This document shows positions 1-8,267 of a stretch of 64,000 nt of DNA, in pieces (the stretch's first letter is position 1; each line of letters opens with the position of its first letter). This DNA is from Planctomycetaceae bacterium. Lineage in GTDB: Bacteria; Planctomycetota; Phycisphaerae; SM23-33. The DNA lies in NCBI GenBank assembly GCA_039680605.1, contig JBDKTA010000044.1, positions 1 to 64,000 of the forward strand. Reading direction: 5' to 3'. The notes below the pieces were generated by a model that was not told where the DNA came from, ran no database searches, and saw only the letters and a program-made list of their open reading frames with translations. A program made the position numbers and the translations under genes.

Positions 1-2
1 CC

Positions 3-116
3 GGGCGTACGTTGGAGGAACTCATTGGTGTGATCGGCCAAGCTCTCAGGGCCGTGAGCGCGGAGGAGTGCCAAGGCTACTTCCGTAGCTGCGGATACGC
101 TACAGATGATCGCTAG
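3..116 (+). CDS. IS630-type transposase, C-terminal 37 codons only
   Basis: The window opens inside a reading frame that ends at a TAG at 114-116. Its last residues read EECQGYFRSCGYATDDR. This matches the usual C-terminus of IS630-family transposases (consensus near AEECxxYFxxxGY), which follows the DDE catalytic domain. Only the tail is inside the window, so I cannot tell whether the upstream part is intact. I see no clear terminal inverted repeat in the 139 bases after the stop. The family call rests on this short tail alone. Confidence 0.7.
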   Translation, partial: GRTLEELIGVIGQALRAVSAEECQGYFRSCGYATDDR

Positions 117-255
117 ATGCTCTAAGAAACGGCCGCCATGGCACCCGGCGATCAGGGATCGTGGCTGTCCGTCCCTTCGGGACTCCCCGCCACGGCACCT
201 GGGGGCCGAGGCGATTTGCTGTTCCCCGACAGGTGGGCGGGGGTTATGAACGTGG
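117..255. other. Short intergenic stretch after the transposase tail
   Basis: This stretch separates the transposase end from the beta-propeller gene. It may contain the right end of the insertion element, but I could not recognise a terminal inverted repeat without the left end. I see no convincing promoter. Confidence 0.3.
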
Positions 256-3200
256 ATGCCCAAACGTGCTTTCAAATCGCTGATCGCAGCGCTGGTCCTC
301 TTGCCGGCGGCGGCTTTTGCACAGGGGCCGCCGCGGGCGCGGGAGGTGGACTATCTGCCGCCGGAGTGGACCGGGCCGCCGATCGTTTGGCGCGACACGT
401 GGGAGCAGACGCTGGCAGCCAATCCGCTGGGCGAGCCGGTCAAGGCCGGACGCGACAAGGCGGCTGCGGCTGTCGCATCTCGCACCCAGGCGCTTCGCAA
501 GATCACGCTGCTCAAGGCGATGATCGCGCGGTTCAAATCGCCGGCCGATCGGGAAAAGCACGCCGATGCCTATCGCCAGATCGCCGACGCGTACGCCCAG
601 GCCGGCAGCATGTGGTGGCGGTCCTACTACCTCTACGCGTTGATCAAGGAGTTCCCGCAGCGCAAAGACCTTGCTGCGGCGGCCTACGCCGACATCATCG
701 ATCAGCCCTTCCAGGATGCCGTCAAGAACCCCTCGGCGATGGACTGGGCTTTCGTCATGCAGGAGATCCTCGACCTCAACGAGGCCGGCGCCATCCCCAA
801 CACGGATCCGGTCGTCCTCGCGGCGCTGCAGCGAATGGCGGCGGCGCTGGCCGCCCAGCCGCGATACGACGCCTTTGCGGCGTTCTTCAAGGCGGTCGCC
901 CGCGTGGGCCCGCAGTGTCCTCGCGCGTACGCGGCCGCGGGCGACCTGTTGACGGCGATGGGGCACGGCGAGCAGGCGGCGGCGTATTACGACAAGTCAC
1001 AGGACGCGTCGAAGGGCATGGGGCGGGCGCTGCCCGGTCCGGCCATCCGCGTGCCCCGCAACGTCGACATGGAAATGCGGTGGGAAGCGGCCATCCATAT
1101 CCGCGAGGCCGAAGACGCCGCCGCCAAAGCCGACGAGCTGGCGCGCGTGGCCGACCTGGGCGGGCAGTCGGGCCTGCTGCTGCGAGTCAGCGACACGCAT
1201 TACATTTCCTACCGCGCCGCGGCCGACCAGGCCCTGTGTCACCTGCCGCCCCAGGCGCTGACGGCGCTGCGGACGGCGCAGGAACAGGCCGCACGCAACC
1301 TGGCCCAACAGCTTCGCCAGGGCGGCGACCCGCACGACCTGGCCAACCTGGCCAGGAAGTATCCCTGGGCCGCCAGCGTGCATGAGGCGCTGCTGGACTT
1401 CGGCGAGCACTCGCTCCGCGGCGGGCGGCGGCAGGGCGCCTTCGCGGCCTTTGGCGACGTGCTGCGTCACGCGGGAGACGCCGACCTGCGATTGTGCGCC
1501 CAAGTGGGGTTATGGCTGGCGCTGGCTCAGGAAAACGCCCCGCGCTGGCAGATCGACGCCGCCATGGCGGCGGTGCCTGACAGCACGCTGCTGCCGTGGC
1601 GCGGCGGCAGATCGCCGGCGGCGAAGATCAAGGAAGCGATTCTGTCGGCCGCGGCGGGGGCGAGCGAGCGCCCGATCGCGTTGGCATCGCTGGTTCGGCG
1701 GCGCATCGAGCTGCCGCCGCTGTGGGCGGCGCCGAGCGGCGCCGGCGCTCCGCGCGACGTCGGCCCGGTGGATGCGATCCAGGTCGACGGCGATGCGATG
1801 TTTGTCAGCGGAGCGAAGCTCGCCCGGTTCGCCGCGGCCGGCGGCAAGAGCCTCTGGGTACACGCGCCGCCGCAGGAAGCAACTAATGCTGCCAAGGTTC
1901 CTGCGCAAGGCGTGACGTTTGTCGAAGCGTCGCGCTGGTGGCGGCAGAACCTCCCGCGGCCCATCGCCGTGCGCGGGCCCGCCTCGTCGGCTCTGGGCGA
2001 TGTCGCCGCGGCGCTGGGAACCTTGCGGGCGTTCTACACGCTCGTCGATGGCGCCAAGCCGCAGATCGAGGCCTGCGACGTTCGCGGCGGCGCCGCGCTG
2101 TGGACCACCGCAGAGTCGAGTGAGTGGAAGAACCTTACGCCACTGAGCGAGCCGACCGTCGCCGAGGGGCGTCTGTACGCGCTGGCGGTGCAGGGCGGCG
2201 AGGATTCATCCGCGCTGACGCTGGTGTGCCTGGACGGGCGCAGCGGCCACCTGCTCTGGAAGCAGGGCATCGGCAGTTGGGACCGCGGCGACTTTGAATC
2301 GGCGCGGGGGGCGTGCTGCGTGTCGGTGCATCAGGGGTCGGTGTACTGCGCGACGAACCTGGGGATCGTGGCCCGCTGCGACGCCCGCGACGGGACGGTG
2401 GAATGGCTCAGCGGCTACGCCGGCTCGGCCGGTCAGTCGTCGCGGGAGGGGGCCGGGGCGATCGTGGCGGGCGAGACAGTGCTGGTGGCGCCGCGCGACC
2501 ACAGCGGCGTGTTGGCGCTGCATCGCGACAGCGGCAAACTGCTCTGGGAGGCGTTGCTGGTTCCCTCGGACAGGCTCGTCGGCGTCAGCGGCGGCACTCT
2601 GGTGTGCGTCAACGGGCAGTGGCTGGCGGGGCTGGATGTCGCCACCGGGCGCGTGCAGTGGTGCCGCTCTTTCGAGCAGGGCACCGGTTCGCAGGCCGCC
2701 GTGGTCGCCGGCGAGGTCATTCTCGTCAGCGGCGCTGTCGCGCACCGCCTGCAGGCCCAGACGGGCAAAACGCTCGAGCAGCGCGATCTCAACTTGGGCA
2801 GCCTCTGGCAGCACGCGATCTTACCCGACGGCTCGCTGGCTGAAGTGGCCGGGCCGACGCTCGCGGCCGGCAGGAGTGTCTCCCTCGCCGAGGGGGCGGA
2901 TATTTTCGCCGCGCCGGCCGACATCAAAGAGGTCTGGAGCCTGCCCTGCCAGAACCCGATCCTCGTGACGCCGCCGCAGGACCGCGACGCAGGCGCGCTG
3001 GGCGTGCTGGTCGGCCGCCAAGCCGCGTCCCTGCAACTGCGCGGGCAAGTCAAGATCGCCTGGCAGCAATTCCTGCCCGCCCAGGCCGCCGGTGGCAGCA
3101 TTGTCGGCGGCCGCATGGTGCTGCGAAGCGGCCACGACCTGACCGCCCTGGACCTCGCTGACGGAACGCTGCGCTGGTCGGTCAAGTTGCCGTTTTGTCC

Positions 3201-4116
3201 GTACCAGATCGACGGCGACGACTCGTTCGTGGCGGCGGCAACCTGCCCGTGGAGGCTGGGCAACAGTTGGGAGCCTTATGCTGCAGCCGTCGATGGCGGC
3301 ACGGGCAAGGTGCTCTGGTCGCGCCCCTTCAGCGACCCGATGCGTTTCCGCCCGCGCCAGGGGCTGCTGGGCATGCGGTTCGAGCGCGGGGCTGACGCGC
3401 GGGCGCAACTGCACCTGTTCCTCACCGCAGCCTTCGGCGGCGACGGGGGAGCGTGGCAGGTGGCCGACGTGGCGGTCGACGCCACCAGCGGCGGGGTGCG
3501 ACAAATCTCGCCGCTGCTGGACGACCTGGTGAACTGGCCGGACTGCTCGGCCTTTGGCCCCGCCGGCGTGTGCTACATCAACGGCGCCTTGCGGGCGAAA
3601 TATCGCCCAGCCGTGGGCGACCCGGGCGTCACCGGGGCGTGGCGCCGCGGGGCGGACCCGCGCATCACGGAGATCTATCCCTGGTGCATGGGCGTGCGAT
3701 CCAAAGCCGACGGGGCGTACCTGCGGTTCTACGGGCAACTGTTCCGCTTTGACCCCGCAACGCGGAAGGAAATCATCTATAACCTGCCGCCCGGGCCCGA
3801 GCAGACGCTGCAGGGCATCTACGATTTCCGCGTCGTCGGCAGCAAGATGGTCGTGGTGTCGGGCCTCAAGGGCAAGTACCTGCACCGACGCGAGCGCCAG
3901 GACATCGACGTCAAGTGGGCAAGGATCGAGCCGCGGATGCATGTGGACGTCTTCGACGCCGTGACGGCGGTCCATTTGTCCCGCCGCGAACTGACCGGCG
4001 CCGCGTGCAGCCAATCCTATCGCCAGGACTGCGACGCTCAGGCCGTGATCCTGGACAACGCGGTCGTCGTCGCCGACAGTGCGGGCGTTCACGTCTATGG
4101 ATGCCCGCGCCCCTGA
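256..4116 (+). CDS. Secreted PQQ-like beta-propeller protein, 1286 aa
   Basis: The ATG opens a clean signal peptide (K/R-rich start, hydrophobic core, AAAFA before QG near residue 23), so the product is exported. The first half is alpha-helical, TPR-like and rich in alanine and arginine. From about residue 490 it runs into repeated beta-strand blocks of the PQQ/WD-like type, with motifs such as DGRSGHLLWK, DARDGTVEW, HRDSGKLLWE, DVATGRVQW and DLADGTLRW. These are the W-docking strands of an eight-bladed propeller. A close paralogue lies at 26355-31109: both begin with PPEW/PPQW followed by W-x-x-TWE and share the blade around YCxTNxGxxARCD. No catalytic residues are visible, and PQQ binding is not implied by the fold. 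Likely roles are polymer or protein binding at the cell surface. The function is unknown. Confidence 0.85.
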   Translation: MPKRAFKSLIAALVLLPAAAFAQGPPRAREVDYLPPEWTGPPIVWRDTWEQTLAANPLGEPVKAGRDKAAAAVASRTQALRKITLLKAMIARFKSPADREKHADAYRQIADAYAQAGSMWWRSYYLYALIKEFPQRKDLAAAAYADIIDQPFQDAVKNPSAMDWAFVMQEILDLNEAGAIPNTDPVVLAALQRMAAALAAQPRYDAFAAFFKAVARVGPQCPRAYAAAGDLLTAMGHGEQAAAYYDKSQDASKGMGRALPGPAIRVPRNVDMEMRWEAAIHIREAEDAAAKADELARVADLGGQSGLLLRVSDTHYISYRAAADQALCHLPPQALTALRTAQEQAARNLAQQLRQGGDPHDLANLARKYPWAASVHEALLDFGEHSLRGGRRQGAFAAFGDVLRHAGDADLRLCAQVGLWLALAQENAPRWQIDAAMAAVPDSTLLPWRGGRSPAAKIKEAILSAAAGASERPIALASLVRRRIELPPLWAAPSGAGAPRDVGPVDAIQVDGDAMFVSGAKLARFAAAGGKSLWVHAPPQEATNAAKVPAQGVTFVEASRWWRQNLPRPIAVRGPASSALGDVAAALGTLRAFYTLVDGAKPQIEACDVRGGAALWTTAESSEWKNLTPLSEPTVAEGRLYALAVQGGEDSSALTLVCLDGRSGHLLWKQGIGSWDRGDFESARGACCVSVHQGSVYCATNLGIVARCDARDGTVEWLSGYAGSAGQSSREGAGAIVAGETVLVAPRDHSGVLALHRDSGKLLWEALLVPSDRLVGVSGGTLVCVNGQWLAGLDVATGRVQWCRSFEQGTGSQAAVVAGEVILVSGAVAHRLQAQTGKTLEQRDLNLGSLWQHAILPDGSLAEVAGPTLAAGRSVSLAEGADIFAAPADIKEVWSLPCQNPILVTPPQDRDAGALGVLVGRQAASLQLRGQVKIAWQQFLPAQAAGGSIVGGRMVLRSGHDLTALDLADGTLRWSVKLPFCPYQIDGDDSFVAAATCPWRLGNSWEPYAAAVDGGTGKVLWSRPFSDPMRFRPRQGLLGMRFERGADARAQLHLFLTAAFGGDGGAWQVADVAVDATSGGVRQISPLLDDLVNWPDCSAFGPAGVCYINGALRAKYRPAVGDPGVTGAWRRGADPRITEIYPWCMGVRSKADGAYLRFYGQLFRFDPATRKEIIYNLPPGPEQTLQGIYDFRVVGSKMVVVSGLKGKYLHRRERQDIDVKWARIEPRMHVDVFDAVTAVHLSRRELTGAACSQSYRQDCDAQAVILDNAVVVADSAGVHVYGCPRP

Positions 4117-4123
4117 TCTTCGT

Positions 4124-5314
4124 TTATCCCGCCTCGGCGTTGGACAGGGCGTACCGGAACGTCGCGGCGATCGCCCCGGTGTCGGGCATCTCGTTACGCG
4201 GCAGGACGTGGATCGTTCCGCCGTTTTGAAACGTCTGCGCCGCGGCTAGGTCGAAGAGGTCTTCGTCGCCGTCCTGCTGGGCGTCGTGAATCTCCATCTG
4301 CCCGCTGTCGCCGTCGTAGCGGCCCCAGCACTGGTCCTCGCCAGAGACAAACAGCGTCTCGACGCGCCCATATCCGGCGGCTGAGAGGATCTCCTCGATG
4401 TTGCTCGATGCGTGAGGCGTTGAAGCCAACTGGCGGTAGAGATCGCCATGGCGGCGCCTCGTGAGCGAGAAGTGCTCGCCCATCTCCCGCATCGCCAGTG
4501 CGTGCAGGTCCTGTGGGGCCAGCAACTCAGGATTGCCATCGACGGATCGGTCATAGAGGAACCGATAGCTGCAGCACTGGCGGAACATGCCCGCCAGCGG
4601 TTCACACGCCGCCAGCACCAGCGGGACGGTTTCGCCAGCCAGCACGTTCTGAAGGCCGGTGTCTACCAGGTGGCAGAAGTCCAGGAGGTACTTTTTCTTG
4701 TCGGAGTCGTCCCCGCCGCCGCCCTGGGCGTGGAACATCGCCGGGCGTCTGGCGCCGGGGCCGTGCCCCGACGTTCCGGTGTGAAAGCTGACCTGGCGCT
4801 GAAACTCGTTGAAGCGCGTGGCCTCGGCATAGTCGCGAGGTATCGCCGGGGTCTCGACGGCCTTGATGCTCCTGCGGTCAACTTCGTAAAGCCTCACGTG
4901 ATTGGAGCTCAAGGCCAGAATGTAGAATTTTCCCTGGGGACTTACCGCCGCCAGGAGCGGTTTGATCTGGAATCTCGGACCCACGACGACCATCTCGCGC
5001 GGCGGCTGGGGCAGCAGAAAGACATAGTCTCTCTCCTGACCCAAATAGACGGCCAGTCCGTGGCACTGGTTTTCCCAAATGTGACCGGCGCCGACGCGTG
5101 CGGCCACGCCGTCAACTCGCCGCTGCGCCCGCGCGCCGGCGACGCCCAGGGCCATAAGACCGTTGCGAGCCTTTTCCAGCAGGTTCTTGAGCCGGAGGGC
5201 ATCTTCCTGCTTGGAGGGCCCGAACGGATGCATGGCCATGGTGATCGAAACGTTCTGCGGATGAACTTGCGACATCAACTCGCGGATGCGAGCCTTGGTG
5301 ATCTGCTCGGCCAT
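4124..5314 (-). CDS. Bacterial archaeo-eukaryotic release factor (baeRF) family protein
   Basis: This 396-aa protein resembles the bacterial eRF1-like families (baeRF, probably family 3 or 7). Its N-terminal part carries the family's pattern of a WEN..GLAVYLG stretch followed by a FLLP strand, then a central RNase H-like fold, and a C-terminal domain ending in GGTIHVLPRNEMP. That last segment corresponds to the eL30-like end of eRF1, which includes a VLP-type strand. The family is predicted to act on stalled or damaged ribosomes, but almost no member has been tested. GGAGG lies just before the ATG. The gene is convergent with the beta-propeller gene (7 bp apart) and divergent from the response regulator. 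Family assignment is from remembered motifs, so the subfamily number is uncertain. Confidence 0.65.
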   Translation of the reverse strand: MAEQITKARIRELMSQVHPQNVSITMAMHPFGPSKQEDALRLKNLLEKARNGLMALGVAGARAQRRVDGVAARVGAGHIWENQCHGLAVYLGQERDYVFLLPQPPREMVVVGPRFQIKPLLAAVSPQGKFYILALSSNHVRLYEVDRRSIKAVETPAIPRDYAEATRFNEFQRQVSFHTGTSGHGPGARRPAMFHAQGGGGDDSDKKKYLLDFCHLVDTGLQNVLAGETVPLVLAACEPLAGMFRQCCSYRFLYDRSVDGNPELLAPQDLHALAMREMGEHFSLTRRRHGDLYRQLASTPHASSNIEEILSAAGYGRVETLFVSGEDQCWGRYDGDSGQMEIHDAQQDGDEDLFDLAAAQTFQNGGTIHVLPRNEMPDTGAIAATFRYALSNAEAG

Positions 5315-5446
5315 GACGAGCCTCCTGCTTATTGGTCTAAGCTTCCCTTATTCACTATATGCGCGCCGGGCGAAGGAGAAAATGCCACCGCGATGGCGAA
5401 GCAGGACGGCCGGCGGTTTTTTTAGTGAACTTCCGCTGGCGCGTGT

Positions 5447-5452
5447 TATGAT
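5447..5452 (+). promoter_or_regulatory. Possible -10 element of the response regulator gene
   Basis: TATGAT at 5447-5452 is a good -10 hexamer 38 bases before the chosen ATG. The -35 region about 17 bases upstream (around 5424) is poor, so this would be a weak or activator-dependent promoter. It is a pattern match only. Confidence 0.25.
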
Positions 5453-5489
5453 TACGCCAAGTCGGGTTCGGGGATGGATGAGGATGCAT

Positions 5490-6173
5490 ATGAGCAAATC
5501 TGAAAAAGCGCGCGCCACGGTCATATTGACGAAGGTTCTGCTCGTTGAAGACCACCCGATCGTCCGGCAGGGCGTTCGGATGGTGGTCGAACGCGAGAGC
5601 GACCTGTGCATCTGCGGCGAGACGGATAACGCCGTTGACGCCCTGGTGATGATGGCCGCCCAGAAACCCGACGTGGTCCTGATCGACCTGAGTCTCAAGG
5701 ACAGCAGCGGCTTGGATCTGATCCGCCAGGCCAGCACGCAGTTCCCTGATCTGCGGATGGTCGTGCTGTCGATGCGCGACGAGGCGCTCTATGCCGAGCG
5801 AGTATTGAGATCGGGGGCGATGGGTTACATCACCAAAGAGGAAAATCCCGCCAACGTCATCGAAGGTATCCGGACGGTGCTGCGGGGAAATATCTATATC
5901 AGCGGGCAGATGTCGTCGAAGGTGCTCAGCCGTTTCGCCAACTCCGGAACCGGCGGCGGGCGTACCCCTTTCGACACGCTGACCGATCGCGAACTGGAGA
6001 TTTTCGAGCTGATCGGCAACGGTCTTCCGACGCGGGAGATCGCCCAGCGGCTTCACATCAGTTCCAAGACCGTCGATTCGCACCGCGAGAACATCAAGGA
6101 CAAGCTCAAATGCAGCAGCGCCTCGCGCCTGCTCCGCCAGGCGATCCACTGGGTGCAGTACCAGGAATGTTGA
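5490..6173 (+). CDS. NarL/FixJ-family response regulator
   Basis: From the ATG at 5490 the product is 227 aa. The receiver domain shows the acidic pair E20-D21, phospho-acceptor D66 in VVLIDLSL, S94 and the conserved K116 in YITKEE. A LuxR-type HTH follows at about 164-225 (LTDRELEIFELIGNGL, then SSKTVDSHRENI). It should bind DNA as a phosphorylated dimer. No histidine kinase is adjacent. The reading frame is open further upstream. I chose 5490 because AGG lies 6 bases before it and because the upstream extension is not domain-like. ATGs at 5478 and 5484 are alternatives. Downstream is a repeat-rich gap. Confidence 0.85.
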   Translation: MSKSEKARATVILTKVLLVEDHPIVRQGVRMVVERESDLCICGETDNAVDALVMMAAQKPDVVLIDLSLKDSSGLDLIRQASTQFPDLRMVVLSMRDEALYAERVLRSGAMGYITKEENPANVIEGIRTVLRGNIYISGQMSSKVLSRFANSGTGGGRTPFDTLTDRELEIFELIGNGLPTREIAQRLHISSKTVDSHRENIKDKLKCSSASRLLRQAIHWVQYQEC

Positions 6174-6452
6174 TCAAAGCGGTGATCGGTAATCAGTAAT
6201 CGGTAATCAGTTATCCCTGGCGAGTACTTCACCCGTCCATCCATCCACCCGTCCACCCATCCCTCCCTCCCCCCGTCCCTCTTCTCTCGTCCGCTTCTAG
6301 GTGTTTTCCCCAGTGCCTCTGGAAGTATCGGCAGGTCACAAAGCGGTAACAGCACCGATTGAAAGCTCTCCGGCTCAGGCCACAATTGAAGCAAGCGAGA
6401 CGGTTGGTCTCTGACGCCTCGAACGATCTTTATTTACTTGAGGATGTGCAAT
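6174..6452. other. Gap with a C-rich CCATCCACCC simple repeat
   Basis: No gene is visible here. Positions 6232-6285 are a run of CCATCCACCC and CCCTCC variants, a pyrimidine-rich simple-sequence tract. Just before it is a short AATCGGTAATCAG-type repeat. The final 30 bases hold the ribosome-binding region of the next gene. Confidence 0.6.
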
Positions 6453-6719
6453 ATGAAACTGGTCTTCAAAATGACTGCCCAGGCTGACGGGACATTCAAG
6501 GCCTGGTGCCCGGCGTTGCCCGGCTGCCGGGTCTGGGGGCACACGCGGCAGGAAGCCTCCCGCAAGATGCACGCGGCCGTCAGCGGATATCTGGCCACGA
6601 TGGAAGTGGCGTTGCCCAGGGAACTGGCTCGCCACCAGCCCAACAGCGCTCTGCCAAATGTTCTGACACTGCATTCTGACCTGGCCGGACAGGAGCATTC
6701 GTCGTTCTGCAGCGCCTGA
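6453..6719 (+). CDS. HicB-like small protein
   Basis: This 88-aa protein has the layout of HicB-type antitoxins: an N-terminal strand, then a DGTFKAWCPALPGCRVWG segment matching the family's DGxxxAxxPxLPGC-x-x-G core, then a helix with QEASRKMHAAVSGYL. There is no C-terminal DNA-binding domain, and no HicA toxin (short double-stranded-RNA-binding fold) is next to it. It may therefore be an orphan or a stand-alone HicB-like domain protein. GAGG 9 bases upstream supports the ATG at 6453; in-frame TTG (6438) and ATG (6444) codons are alternatives. It lies 15 bases before the sigma factor gene and may be co-transcribed with it. Confidence 0.6.
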   Translation: MKLVFKMTAQADGTFKAWCPALPGCRVWGHTRQEASRKMHAAVSGYLATMEVALPRELARHQPNSALPNVLTLHSDLAGQEHSSFCSA

Positions 6720-6734
6720 TTCGGCGAGGTCACC

Positions 6735-7778
6735 ATGAAAACAAATGCTTCACAATCCAAACGTGCAGTCGCGGCACGGCCGCGGTCTGCCCGCAGCGAC
6801 GGGTGGAAGGCTTCCTCAAGAGCCCGGGGCCCCGGTCAGGGCGGCAAGGACAGAAACGTGGTCAAAGCAATCGTCACATCCCGGCGGCGGGCCCCGGCGG
6901 CTTCCTGCAGCAGCAAAGATCTCGACAAGGAATGGCTGACCCGGATGGAGATGGAACTGCCCAGCCTGGATCACGTTCATCATCGCAGTTTCTCGCTGCC
7001 AGGGGCGGAGGAGCGGCTGTGGGGGCCGTCCTCGGCGTCGATCGACGTGCCGAACTACCGCCTGCTCCCGCAGGTGCTCGATGACGTGCCCGAGCAACCG
7101 CAGAGCCGCCCCTCGCTGCGAACGCACGAGGAGAAACTACTGTTCCTGCGATACAACTACGCCAAGTACCGCATGTCGAAGCTGACGCGCCGCAGCGGCG
7201 CTGCGACGCAGCAGTGGGGGCTCTGGCGGCGCCGCGCCCAGGACGCCCACCGCAAGATCGTGCATGCCAATCTGCCGCTGGTTCCGGCGATGGCCCAGCG
7301 AGCCACCCACAGCGGCGTGGAGTTCAGCGACCTGATCTCGGAAGGCTACATGGCCGTTCTGCGCAGCGTCGAGAAGTTCGACGTCGCGCGCGGGTTCAAG
7401 TTTTCGACCTACGCCTGCCGCTCGATCCTGGCCTGCTTCTCGCGCCTGGCCAGCAAGGCCCGCACGCGGCACAAATACTGCCCCGTGCAGTTCGACCCGG
7501 AACTGGAGCGCAGCGACTTCATCGAACAGCGCCACGAACAGCAGCGCACCGATGCCATCGACGTCGTGCGCCAGGTGCTGCTCAAGAACCATGCCGCCCT
7601 GAGCGACATCGAACGCACCGTCATCCAGGAACGCTTTGGAATGTCTGACGACGATCAACCGCGCACGCTCATGCAGATCGGCAAGATCCTGGGGTTGTCG
7701 CTGGAACGCGTGCGGCAGATCGAGAAGAGTTCGCTATCGAAGATCCGTTATGCCCTGGAGGGCAGCCTGGCGGTCTAA
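6735..7778 (+). CDS. Sigma-70 family RNA polymerase sigma factor
   Basis: This 347-aa sigma factor has region 2 at about 172-243 (the VEFSDLISEGYMAVLRSVEKFD core and the FKFSTYACRSIL -10 recognition helix) and region 4 at about 288-342 (LSDIERTVIQERFG, then an HTH ending LSLERVRQIEKSSLSKIR). Region 3 is almost absent: only some 45 residues separate the two. A LLFLRYNYAKYR segment at 136-147 resembles the pre-region-2 segment common in planctomycete sigma factors. The first 60 residues are basic and look disordered. GAGG 5-6 bases before the ATG sets the start. It is not the housekeeping factor and probably serves an alternative regulon. Confidence 0.85.
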   Translation: MKTNASQSKRAVAARPRSARSDGWKASSRARGPGQGGKDRNVVKAIVTSRRRAPAASCSSKDLDKEWLTRMEMELPSLDHVHHRSFSLPGAEERLWGPSSASIDVPNYRLLPQVLDDVPEQPQSRPSLRTHEEKLLFLRYNYAKYRMSKLTRRSGAATQQWGLWRRRAQDAHRKIVHANLPLVPAMAQRATHSGVEFSDLISEGYMAVLRSVEKFDVARGFKFSTYACRSILACFSRLASKARTRHKYCPVQFDPELERSDFIEQRHEQQRTDAIDVVRQVLLKNHAALSDIERTVIQERFGMSDDDQPRTLMQIGKILGLSLERVRQIEKSSLSKIRYALEGSLAV

Positions 7779-7798
7779 CCCACGGGGGGGAGACCGCC
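7769..7798 (+). terminator. Stem-loop over the sigma gene stop codon, possible terminator
   Basis: GGCGGTCT at 7769-7776 pairs perfectly with AGACCGCC at 7791-7798, with a 14-base loop that contains the end of the stop codon. There is no T-tract, so it could be a weak or Rho-assisted terminator or an mRNA 3' stabiliser. Confidence 0.35.
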
Positions 7799-7916
7799 AT
7801 CGCTCCCGCCGGGGCTATCGCAGTTGCCGACGGAAGAGTCGTCGCGGAGATGCGTTCTTCAGCGCCCTCTGCCTCGACTCTTCCGGCGCAACTGAGGCCC
7901 GGCCTCAGGGGATATC

Positions 7917-8105
7917 ATGAAAGCCATCGTCGACGAAACCTGCATCGGCTGCGAATTGTGCGTGGACATCTGCCCGGAAGTCTTCCAGATGGGCGACGAC
8001 GGCTTCGCCAAGCCCATCACCGACCCGGTCCCGGCGGAACTGCGCGCGAAAACCACCGAAGCCGCCGAGAGCTGTCCCGTCGATGCCATCCACATCGAGG
8101 AGTAG
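7917..8105 (+). CDS. Single-cluster [4Fe-4S] ferredoxin
   Basis: This 62-aa protein is a small ferredoxin. C9, C12 and C15 (CIGCELC) and C53 (SCPVDAI) are positioned to hold one [4Fe-4S] cluster. C19 in the CP that follows is the fifth cysteine, which in relatives can form a disulfide or hold a second cluster that is absent here. It is an electron carrier in the cytoplasm; the partner enzyme is not in the neighbourhood. The length is typical for the monocluster type. The start is supported by GGGGATATC upstream. Confidence 0.9.
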   Translation: MKAIVDETCIGCELCVDICPEVFQMGDDGFAKPITDPVPAELRAKTTEAAESCPVDAIHIEE

Positions 8106-8236
8106 CGCCGCCGTCTTTCGATCGGCCGCAGACCGGCGCCGAATCGCACAGACAACTACAGACGACGAAACTCATCGCGAAAGCGTACTTATTCTTTTCC
8201 GGTTTTCTCTGCGCCTTCGTGTCACACCTTGACCAT

Positions 8237-8267
8237 CCAAAGCGGCAGCTAAGGCTGCCGCACTCCA
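8237..8267. repeat. Palindromic dispersed repeat (GCGGCAG/CTGCCGC type), copy 1
   Basis: The palindrome has arms GCGGCAG and CTGCCGC around a CTAAGG-like centre and is flanked by CCAAA and ACTCCA. The same 31 bases recur at 37437-37467. A diverged form sharing TGGAGTGCGGC occurs twice near 54056 and 54850. The stop codon of the GH2 gene (8249-8251) lies inside it, so the last residues of that protein (VRQP) are encoded by the repeat. Confidence 0.85.

Noticed and set aside
138-1385. Plus-strand ORF of 415 aa in another frame over the first beta-propeller gene
   Set aside because: Composition is arginine/glycine-rich as expected from a shadow frame; the true frame has a signal peptide and domain pattern.
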